From Mesodorylaimus sp. YZB2_4 (lineage: Eukaryota > Nematoda > Enoplea > Dorylaimida > Dorylaimidae), in contig JASANH010000965.1 in NCBI GenBank assembly GCA_030248295.1, forward strand, positions 476,715 through 540,714: DNA of 64,000 bases, given 5' to 3'. This document shows positions 56,756 through 64,000 of the stretch, piece after piece. Position 1 is the stretch's first letter. Each line of letters begins with the position of its first letter. The notes below the pieces were generated by a model. The model ran no database searches. It was not told the origin of the DNA and saw only the letters and a list, made by a program, of their open reading frames with translations. Made by a program: the position numbers and the translations under genes.

Positions 56756-58189
56756 ATGGGGCAGGAACCCCACCTGGAACAGGGGGAACGCCGGCGACCA
56801 ACGCAGCAGGGCACGACTGCAATAATAAGAGACGCGCCTCCTCGTAGCCGGCCAATTCTCGTTTCGCCGTGATAAATTCACGCATCAAGTCCGCTTGCTC
56901 ATTCGACACTTTCCGAGGGTCATACGGATCGAATGATGACCTAACCATGTCGAATGCGCACCCCAAGTTACCACAGCACGAACAAGAGGGCAGAGCCATA
57001 TCGGATCTACCCCGTTCCACCAATGAAGGCGGCATATCCACCGTCGCCACGCCCATACGAACCATCGAAGTGAACCAAAGGGGCGGGGCGTCGCGCTGCA
57101 AGTACCACAAATCGTGTAGTGCACTCGTGGCGATCGCCAAATTCATGACCGCCAAACCACCCGTCGCCAATACACCAACTCGCACCGTTGGATCCAGCGG
57201 AAGCACTTGTCCGTCGCTGGGGATAACCAAGTGCGCCAGACTGGAGACGTGGAATGGAAATGGGAACACGCATGCCGTAGCCCCAGCCAGAGTCGAAGAG
57301 TCTATGCCGGTCGTAGGCAACTGAAATAAATCTGCCAATTGACGCGCGAATGTGTACTGGAACGCAGTGTCGACTGAACCACCGGCGAAATCCAAACCAC
57401 GTGTCCAGACATTGTCGAGACACGAGGTGTTCTGAATCATTCCCGGCCGGAGACACAACGTGTAGTCCAGCCGACGAATGCAAGAATTAGACCAAAAAAT
57501 CTTACCGACCAAGGGATTACACAACAATCCCATCAACGGAAGCTGGTACGCTGATTTCGTTGGGCCTGCATGGCGCGTATCGATGATAATCGTATGGCCC
57601 ATCGAATTGACCAATACGATATACCGAGCCAATGGGATCGGGCCATTCGGATACAATGTCAGAAATGTCGCCAGCGGAACGTGAGCATTGATCACCCGAT
57701 TAGGTGCGCAGGCCTCCACAAACGGCGCATCCATCGAGGTCGCTTCCATAGCAGTCGTAGTCTCTGGAGCGAACAGACCGGTCAGCTGATCGGCTAACCG
57801 GTCGACTCCCGCCGAAGCACCATCCGTTGGTTCCAACAGCACGGCCAACGGCTCGTCCGGAAAAATGGCGCTGAACTCGCCCAGGCGACTTTTTGTGAAC
57901 CATCTCGGATTTTAGCATCCAAGTCACGCAAGCCGTTCGCAGTGTCGACGGGCAGACCCAAATATGGATCGAGAACTGCCGTATCCGAGGCACTGGCCAC
58001 CGAAGCCATGACAGGTTCAGTGCCAGGAGCCAAGACTGATGCCGAAAAAATGGGAGCACTGGCGACCGAAGCCATTGCGGGTTCAGCGCCAGGTCCCGTC
58101 GTGTCCATAACGAATGAAGATGCGTCGGCCACCGCAGCCTGTGCTGAATCGGTGCCGGACGCCGCTGACGAGATCGAAGAATGGTCCAT
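56658..58189 (-). CDS. Unknown downstream ORF, two frames (-1 shift)
   Basis: Starts MDHSSISSAASGTDSAQ at 58189; about 100 low-complexity Ala/Ser/Pro/Val-rich residues contain two copies of a PG-EP-MASVASA unit. A second open frame, -1 to the first, runs from 57915 to 56658 and continues the protein as LGEFSAIFPDEPLAVLLEP. The overlap contains CACAAAAAGT at about 57890-57900, a possible slip site. The second part has alternating hydrophobic strands and helices (IVLVNSMGHTIIIDTRH, LPLMGLLCNPLVGKIFW). That pattern is loosely like a DEDD 3'-5' exonuclease fold, but catalytic acids are not clear. It is not a convincing envelope protein: no signal peptide, few Cys pairs. It could instead be gag of a second, truncated element. 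Function unknown. Confidence 0.55.
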
Positions 58190-58667
58190 TTCGATACCCG
58201 TAACCAAAAAAACGAATACTTGACGAAAATACCCGAAATAACGAACACCTGAGTACGAAAGGCACAATACCCGTACTGGTGATAACGACTAAATTACTTG
58301 AGCAATTCCCACTGGAATGTACCGAGATTCGACGAAAAATAAAAGAATTACTCACCGGGTCTAAAGCTCTAAATTTTAAAGCTCGAGACTCCTGGCCAAC
58401 TAACCAAAACGAAACTAGTACCAAAACGATTAGTAAGGCACTAATTGAGACCCAAAACGAAAGAAAAGAAAACCGAAACCCAACACCAAACCGGAAAACC
58501 ACCAACCGAATCGAAAAATCAAACGAAAATAATTCGTCGCGTCACGCGAGCCCACCCAGGAAAATTTTCCAGGTGGCGCACATGACGAGACCATCTTGAC
58601 GTAGACCTCCTGAGCAACGTGTTCCACCACGAAGATGCTCAGGCGCGGGAAGTTCAAATTCCGAAAA
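58190..58667. other. Non-coding gap between pol and the downstream ORF
   Basis: About 480 bases biased to CGAAA/AACC-type words on the plus strand, with a palindrome CCTGGAAAATTTTCCAGG (complement form) near 58560. It might be an internal promoter, an intron, or a degraded LTR between two elements. Confidence 0.4.
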
Positions 58668-60065
58668 TCACATATCGCAGTCCAGATGCACACAGGGCGC
58701 AAAGGGGCAGCGATACACTGAAGTGAATCGGACTGGAGCTGTACCTTCGTCAAGATTGGCATCTGGCAAGGTGCCAGCCAATCGCATATCTTCGATTGCA
58801 CAAATCGCTTCCTTCAAACGACCCACCTTACCCTTGTGCTTCTGTGGAATGAAATTCTTTAATTTCAGCTTGGCCTGAAAGAACTGCTGATGCGTGGCAA
58901 AATCGCGTATCGCTGTTTCCCGCAGAACCGCATACTTCCCGTCATCGTTCAGGAACTGCACCCGATATACCTGTTCCAGGTTGACCTTGGACACGGAAGA
59001 CGCATGTGCCTTCTTGATCGGTGCATCGTCGAGGTCACCAGGGCACGAATCCAGGCCCAGGCCTGTAATACGACCTGGCCACCACGGAAAACCCATGACC
59101 TTTGCCCAAACGTACTGACCAACATGGAAAGATTGCGTAGCAGGCGGGACATTCGTCGTCGAACTCGTATTCGAGGTAGGCTTGTCCTGTAATGGAATAG
59201 GCTGATCAGCATTATCAGCACTACCCTCCACCTGCTCTGAAAGACCCCTGTCCTTCGTCGGTATGCGCTCTGCGTCAGCGGACACATCGTCCACTGCTGC
59301 AGCTCGTTCCAGGCGTTCCGTCGTCTTGACCAGATGCTGTGGGTGCCATCGTTCAATCGGCTTCGATGGATCCTGCAAATTGCGGATCAACACACCCGAC
59401 TCACCCATCAGCTTCACCACTTCGTATGGACCTAACCAGTGAAAACTCAATTTCCTAGAAAGGCCAGGTTTGAAGTGATAGTTCGGCTTACGAACCCAAT
59501 CTCCAACTTTCAACGACAGAGGACGTGCCATTTTATCATACTGCAATTTCTGACGAAACTGATTGAGTTCGATGTTCTGACGTACCTTCGCATCGATACT
59601 TGCCATGCGGATCCGCAAGTGATCCACATACTCAGTGCCTTGTACCGATTCAGTACGAGGTTGAGCGAGCAAAGTATCCAATGCCGTGGGCGGGTCCCTT
59701 CCATGCGACATGAGATACGGGGAAACACCCGTCGTCGTGTGCGGTGTATGCCGATAATGCATCATTATCAGCTGCAGTCGGTTATCCCAATCATTTTGAT
59801 TAGGATGCACGTAGCATGCCATGGAGAACCCGATTAACTTATTCAAATTTTCGACATTACCATTGCATTGCGGGTGATAGGGTGTTGTCGAAACTTTCTT
59901 CACTCCCAGTTCCTTGCAAAGTCGTAAAACGAGCTTTGACAAGAAATTAGAGCCCCGATCGCTAAGGAGCACCCGAGGACATCCGTGTCGAGTGATCCAC
60001 CCATCGACGAGCAGGCGAGCAATGCGTGCTGCCTTTTGATCGGGTACCGCATATGCCTCAGCTCA
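58668..60065 (-). CDS. Integrase C-terminal half fused to a PWWP domain
   Basis: Same frame as RT, separated from it only by the TGA at 60063-60065. After the stop, the open frame gives the second catalytic Asp (VLLSDRGSNFLS) and the catalytic Glu (GNVENLNKLI) of the DDE core. Next comes the GPY/F module (KVGDWVRKP, HWLGPYEVVKL, WHPQHLVK). About 60 polar residues further on is a PWWP domain (about 58788-59131): FHVGQYVWAKVMGFPWWPGR with the PWWP tetrad itself, YRVQFLNDDGKYAVL, and C-terminal helices FFQAKLKLKNFIP and GRLKEAICAIEDMRLA. In host proteins PWWP binds methylated H3K36 and DNA, so it would be a chromatin-targeting tail analogous to the chromodomain of chromoviruses. The frame ends about 40 residues later. 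Confidence 0.87.
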
Positions 60066-62759
60066 CTTGGTGAATATGCACATAATCACAACCACGAACC
60101 TGTTACCATGATCCGAGGTTGGAAATGGACCTTGTACGTCGATGGCAATCGTGTCGAAGGGCGCTGTGCGTTTAATGATCTCCAAAGGCGGTCGCTCGTA
60201 TCGATGAGGTGCCTTGAAACGCGCACACGTGTTGCACTCAGCACACCAGGCCCTGAGATCGCGTCGCATCGTGGACCAGAAATACTTGATCCTCAGCGCA
60301 GAGAACAGTCGATCGAAACCAGGGTGGTTCGCATCCTTATGGGCAGCATCGAAAATGAATCGACGCAGCTCTGACGGGACCACCACTCTGTCGTGAAGAT
60401 ACGTTCCTTCGACCAACCTGCTCTCGTGATGCCATCTGTGCATAAGAATGCCCTTGTCGTCCAGCAGATAGCTCTTCGCCAAATTCGCGATTCTGGGAGG
60501 TTGATTGTAATCACCCTGCAAAAATGCAATGATACGTCCCATTTCATCATCATCCCGTTGCATCTTCTTCAGAAGGTCCCGGGATGGTGCATCAGGAAAT
60601 GCATCGGCTGCTATTTTAGCCATGTCGATCCCCAACTCGTCCGATTCCAATTGCGTTGCTGGATCCAATTCGTCCCGCAACTCCAAATCGCATTCAGAGT
60701 TGGAGTCGTCTGAGAGATTGACATCTGGTTGCACTTCCAATTCCAAGGCGGCATCTGTATCCGGAGACCCTACCGTAGTCCAGACAGATGCTCCAACCAC
60801 ATGCTTCGCTTCTGCAATCGCGACGGCACATTCATTGAACATGCCCTCGTATCCATCTTCGTTACATTCCTCAGAGATTGAGTCTAAGGGACCAGACGAT
60901 GCCAGAGCAACAAAGTGGTCTAGCCAATTGACTGGGAGAGGCACTGGTAGGACCTCACGCACTGGAGCCAACGGGATATCGTCGATAACTGCGCTTGGAG
61001 CCTCCACCACAGACTCGTCCTCGCTTCCCGTATCCGTTGCTGCCGTGATGCAGATCATGGGTACACCGGGTTCTGTGACAGGAGCTTGCTCACCATCACC
61101 CTCGGTCGCTTCGCCACCGTCGGAGATACCAGAATCCGACTCGATCGTGACTGCTTGCGGCAATAAGGCGATCAATGCGGAAGGGCCACACGTCGAACAC
61201 CGTTTGGTGGGTGACAATGCCGAAAACAGCATAGCATCGGCCGCTGGCATGCGCGATAGAAAATCGGCGGCGCCATTGTCACATCCTTTCGCGTGTGTAA
61301 TGCTGAAAGTATAATCTTGCAATTGCATAAGCCACTTACCGCGACGTCCTTCCAAGTCCTTCTCCTTGTACCAGTACAAGAGAGGCTTGTGATCCGTGTA
61401 CACTTCGAAGGACCGTCCGTATAAATAATGTCGATATTGTTTGATCGCCCAATGAATAGCAAGGCACTCCTGATCGATCGTCGGGTACCTCTGCTCGGCT
61501 GGTGACAGAGTTCGTGAGATGAACCCAATGGCCCATGCGTGTTTCGGCTTCTTCGGATCATACTGCTCCAGGACAGCACCTATAGCAAAACTACTTGCGT
61601 CAGTGCTGAGTCTGAAAGGCAGTGAGAAGTCAACATATCGCATGACTGGATACGTTACCAGTGCTTCTCGCAGATCTTCGAATTCTTTTTGATGTGTATC
61701 CGTCCATTCCCATCGCACGTTCTTCTTCAAGAGTTCTCGCAGAGCCTTGGTTCTACGAGCAAACCCCTCGACGAACGATCGATAGTAACTGGCCAACCCC
61801 ATAAATTTGTGGAGTTGGTCTGTGTTCGTCGGAATTGGGAAATTTCGGATTTTGTCCCGCTTATCATCTGTGATCGAAACACCCTCGGCACTAATGCAAT
61901 GGCCCAAGTACTCGACTCGGTCCATGCCAATAGCGCATTTGGATGGTTCAAGCATCAGATGTGCCTCTCGCAATCGTCCAAATACTGTGTTCAGGTGCTC
62001 GACATGTTCGTCCAGTGTCTTGCTGAACACGATGATATCGTCCAGATAGCATAGGGTGTAAATCCACAGCAATCCGGACAATGTCATCTCCATGCACCTT
62101 TGGAACTCCGCAGGTGCGTTGCAGAGTCCAAATGGCATGTTGACGTATTCCCAGAAGCCGAAGGGGCAAACGAATGCCGTTTTTTCAGCTGTCTCTGGGT
62201 CCAAGGGTATCTGACTATACCCCGACGTCATGTCGAACACTGAAAAATACTTCGACCCACGCAGTGCATCCAACATTTCATGAATGTTGGGCAGTGTGTG
62301 GGCGTCCTTCTTCGTTACCTTATTGATGGCACGGAAGTCGACGCACATCCTCCAATCGCCCGTTTTCTTGCGCACCAATACGATCGGCGATGCCCATGGA
62401 GAACGTGAGGGTCGAATCCACCCCAGGCGCAATAACTTCGCGACTTCCTCCTGGATGATTGGCTTCTGACTTTCGGCTAGTCGTCGAGGACGGGCCATGA
62501 TTGGTTTTGCGTCCCCGGTATCGATATGATGTTGAGCCAGATGTGTGCCACCAATTTCTTCCTTTTTCAGGGCGAAGACGTCCGAATTACATGCGACCAC
62601 CGCACGGACTAGCTGTTCGTCTCGCTCTGAAAGATTGCCATTTCCGAATTTGAGCTTACCCAGTAGTTCTTTCTGACGTTTCGGATCATGCCGCTCGATC
62701 GGAACTCGGTGTAGGCGATTAGGCTTCGGCCGCCCATCTTTCTTCCACTCATCAGCCAC
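60063..62759 (-). CDS. Gypsy pol: reverse transcriptase, RNase H, integrase N-terminal half
   Basis: RT reads ARPRRLAESQKPIIQEEVAK, DWRMCVDFRAINKVTKK, FSVFDMTSGYSQIPL, FGFWEYVNMPFGLCNAPAEF and YLDDIIVFSKTLDEH, with the YLDD active site intact. RNase H reads LSTDASSFAIGAVLEQ, DQECLAIHWAIKQYRHYLYG and YTDHKPLLYW. Then about 225 residues (about 60570-61245) rich in Asp/Glu/Ser with no recognised fold. Integrase starts near DDDEMGRIIAFLQG, with the zinc module HKDANHPG...CAECNTC and the first catalytic Asp (IAIDVQGPF). The frame closes with TGA right after FTK, where gypsy integrases have Trp. The RT frame is -1 relative to the protease frame and overlaps it by about 150 bases. Confidence 0.93.
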   Translation of the reverse strand: MADEWKKDGRPKPNRLHRVPIERHDPKRQKELLGKLKFGNGNLSERDEQLVRAVVACNSDVFALKKEEIGGTHLAQHHIDTGDAKPIMARPRRLAESQKPIIQEEVAKLLRLGWIRPSRSPWASPIVLVRKKTGDWRMCVDFRAINKVTKKDAHTLPNIHEMLDALRGSKYFSVFDMTSGYSQIPLDPETAEKTAFVCPFGFWEYVNMPFGLCNAPAEFQRCMEMTLSGLLWIYTLCYLDDIIVFSKTLDEHVEHLNTVFGRLREAHLMLEPSKCAIGMDRVEYLGHCISAEGVSITDDKRDKIRNFPIPTNTDQLHKFMGLASYYRSFVEGFARRTKALRELLKKNVRWEWTDTHQKEFEDLREALVTYPVMRYVDFSLPFRLSTDASSFAIGAVLEQYDPKKPKHAWAIGFISRTLSPAEQRYPTIDQECLAIHWAIKQYRHYLYGRSFEVYTDHKPLLYWYKEKDLEGRRGKWLMQLQDYTFSITHAKGCDNGAADFLSRMPAADAMLFSALSPTKRCSTCGPSALIALLPQAVTIESDSGISDGGEATEGDGEQAPVTEPGVPMICITAATDTGSEDESVVEAPSAVIDDIPLAPVREVLPVPLPVNWLDHFVALASSGPLDSISEECNEDGYEGMFNECAVAIAEAKHVVGASVWTTVGSPDTDAALELEVQPDVNLSDDSNSECDLELRDELDPATQLESDELGIDMAKIAADAFPDAPSRDLLKKMQRDDDEMGRIIAFLQGDYNQPPRIANLAKSYLLDDKGILMHRWHHESRLVEGTYLHDRVVVPSELRRFIFDAAHKDANHPGFDRLFSALRIKYFWSTMRRDLRAWCAECNTCARFKAPHRYERPPLEIIKRTAPFDTIAIDVQGPFPTSDHGNRFVVVIMCIFTK

Positions 62760-63871
62760 AGTTCTTCGTGCCTCACGAATTCGACCTCAGGCCTGATTGG
62801 CGTGTATGAACCAGGCGCCAACTCCGCGGGTTGATCCGAAATAACCGCCTCAATCCTCCAAAACGGAGGCGCTTTCTTGTCAAATGGAAATGGAGTTGGT
62901 ACTTCCCATTGTAGACCGGATTTCCCTGGATCCGTCCTCCGATTGTAACGGAATGTTACTCGGAACGGTTCCAACTCAGAGAGAAATCCCACATTCATAT
63001 TTCTCGGTAGAATCTGAGCCACTTCTGCCAGATTCACTAAAGGGACCAGAAATTGTCCGGTCCTTTTATCAGGTCGTATCACAGTCCTGGGCATCATGAC
63101 TGGTAGTTCCATAGGCATCGGGTCGAAGAGCACATCGCGTCCCCGAAATCGACGAGGTGCGACGGCTGTGGTGATCACATGCCGACGAGCTCCAACCTGA
63201 GTGGCGTTAGCCATTCGAGCGGATGCTTGGAATAAATCTTGAGGCGTACGATGCACTGGTACGTCGACACCGGCCAACGCACCAGCCGTGTACCAAACTC
63301 GTTCTTTGTCGGTATCGTATTGCCATCGATGCAGACCCGTGTTGAAATCTTCTCCCAGTAGCACAGAATATTTTCCATACTCTGAAACGTAGAATGGAAC
63401 ATTAGGTGCAACTTTACCACCGATTTTGATATCCAAACGAGCAATGCCAATAATTGGCATCGGTTTACCATCCCCATCAACGCAATGATCGATGTCTGGG
63501 GGCTCCAGTTTGGACCGATCGTATCGTTTTCGTTCTATCGCTTTCATTGTTTCCTCTGAAATCAGGGTAATACTTGCACAACTGTCCACATACGCACGAG
63601 TCTTATGACGACTAATCGAGACGTCAATCTGCGGAAGAGACAGACGCCTCGTTACCATCGTTCGCCCATCGCTCGCCATGCATACACCATACGGCCCGTA
63701 GCCTGCCTCTGCAAAAGATAGTTTTACAGTGGGTACGTTCTGGGGGGAAGGGAATAAATAGTGGATAGGCGGCACACTCAGTGGTGTACCGCCTTCCTCA
63801 CGTTTTTTGAATCGGTTGTTCGTTCGATTGGTTCTTCCTCCTTCACCTCCACTGGCTGTGTCTTCTTCCAA
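62609..63871 (-). CDS. Gypsy aspartic protease region (and linker to RT)
   Basis: Contains a retropepsin-like core: ISRHKTRAYVDSCASITLIS, with the catalytic Asp-Ser but Cys in place of the usual Gly, then KIGGKVAPNVPFYV and KYSVLLGEDF (flap and ILG-x-D-like end). About 200 residues follow with PMELPVMMPRTVIRP and PAELAPGSYTPIRPEVEFV, typical of the protease-RT connector. The frame is -1 relative to gag, and its 5' end overlaps gag for about 90 bases, so it is probably made by ribosomal frameshifting. The start shown is only the open part; translation most likely enters from gag. Confidence 0.8.
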   Translation of the reverse strand: MEEDTASGGEGGRTNRTNNRFKKREEGGTPLSVPPIHYLFPSPQNVPTVKLSFAEAGYGPYGVCMASDGRTMVTRRLSLPQIDVSISRHKTRAYVDSCASITLISEETMKAIERKRYDRSKLEPPDIDHCVDGDGKPMPIIGIARLDIKIGGKVAPNVPFYVSEYGKYSVLLGEDFNTGLHRWQYDTDKERVWYTAGALAGVDVPVHRTPQDLFQASARMANATQVGARRHVITTAVAPRRFRGRDVLFDPMPMELPVMMPRTVIRPDKRTGQFLVPLVNLAEVAQILPRNMNVGFLSELEPFRVTFRYNRRTDPGKSGLQWEVPTPFPFDKKAPPFWRIEAVISDQPAELAPGSYTPIRPEVEFVRHEELWLMSGRKMGGRSLIAYTEFRSSGMIRNVRKNYWVSSNSEMAIFQSETNS

Positions 63872-64000
63872 TGGTACGGACTTTCATCTCGAATTCTGGC
63901 GCTACACTGCATCAGGGAGTGTGACCTATCCCCACACTGACCACACGGAGAGGAGCAGTCCCGGGCATAGTGACCACTGCCCTTGCAGTTAAAACAAACT
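63778..64000 (-). CDS. Gag C-terminus with zinc knuckle, partial
   Basis: The right-edge frame reads VCFNCKGSGHYARDC, a canonical CX2CX4HX4C nucleocapsid knuckle that binds RNA, followed by a second Cys/His cluster SPCGQCGDRSHSLMQC. A charged tail ends at TGA 63778-63780. The rest of gag lies beyond the window. Confidence 0.85.
   Translation of the reverse strand, partial: VCFNCKGSGHYARDCSSPCGQCGDRSHSLMQCSARIRDESPYHWKKTQPVEVKEEEPIERTTDSKNVRKAVHH

Larger units (their letters stand above)
56603..64000 (-). mobile_element. Ty3/gypsy-type LTR retrotransposon, runs off the right edge
   Basis: Order in element sense: zinc-knuckle end of gag, protease, reverse transcriptase, RNase H, acidic linker, integrase, PWWP domain, a gap, then an extra ORF, then a 150-bp stretch (56603-56755) matching the LTR-like insert at 14827. 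The left boundary TGAAATCC would be the CA end of the 3' LTR; only part of that LTR is recognisable. RT-RNase H-integrase order places it in Ty3/gypsy (Metaviridae-like). The 5' LTR, most of gag and the right junction are outside the window. Confidence 0.82.

Noticed and set aside
56658..58189. Envelope gene of an errantivirus-like element
   Set aside because: The position fits, but there is no signal peptide, no furin-like site and no C-terminal membrane anchor visible.
60529..61314. Plus-strand 261-codon frame opposite the pol linker
   Set aside because: It is antisense to the acidic linker; Ser/Thr-rich composition is what the complement of Asp/Glu codons gives.

Overview
The window is nuclear DNA of a nematode, most likely a divergent or poorly sampled one. 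The evidence is internal. There is an interstitial block of GCCTAA units (complement of TTAGGC, the nematode telomere repeat) near 17.5 kb, a small MSP-domain gene, a tau-tubulin/CK1-type kinase pseudogene of the kind expanded in nematode sperm, a serpentine receptor pair, and genes split by short GT-AG introns. About half of the window is repeats. Species and chromosome cannot be told from the sequence.

Layout. 1-1586 (+): 3' part of an organic anion transporter (OATP/SLCO). 4.1-9.2 kb (-): a multi-exon Tudor-domain gene with transposons in its introns, and a possible 5' exon at 10.9 kb. 12.36-12.92 kb (+): two-exon MSP-domain protein. 16.1-17.2 kb (+): broken kinase. 21.0-22.1 kb (-): intronless seven-helix receptor. 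23.2-25.9 kb (-): ACOT9-like acyl-CoA thioesterase. 29.9-31.7 kb (+): nine-finger C2H2 protein. 32.0-34.2 kb (+): two-RRM SR splicing factor. 34.6-37.3 kb (+): zinc-finger-like protein with SUMO-interaction-like motifs. 44.1-44.8 kb (+): Lys/Ser-rich gene, possibly broken. 45.4-46.2 kb (-): caveolin, with a decayed caveolin exon at 49.3 kb. 47.6-48.2 kb (-): cyclophilin A. 50.8-51.9 kb: receptor pseudogene next to its intact paralogue at 54.5-55.6 kb (+). 56.6-64.0 kb (-): most of a Ty3/gypsy-type LTR retrotransposon running off the right edge.

Repeats. A tRNA-derived SINE of about 450 bp, with target-site duplications (TSDs), occurs about ten times. Three SINE copies were later hit by other elements: a solo LTR-like insert (TG...CA, 4-bp TSD), a 588-bp inverted-repeat element and a G-rich inverted-repeat element. 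Small hAT-like elements with 8-bp TSDs and a 5'-truncated LINE with a 13-14 bp TSD are also present.

The most unusual item is in the gypsy element. Its integrase reading frame continues into a clear PWWP domain where chromoviruses carry a chromodomain. The element also has an acidic linker of about 225 residues between RNase H and integrase, and an unrecognised downstream ORF that appears to need a -1 frameshift. gag/protease and protease/RT also sit in successive -1 frames. This copy looks dead: there is a stop codon inside integrase and the protease Gly after Asp-Ser is Cys.
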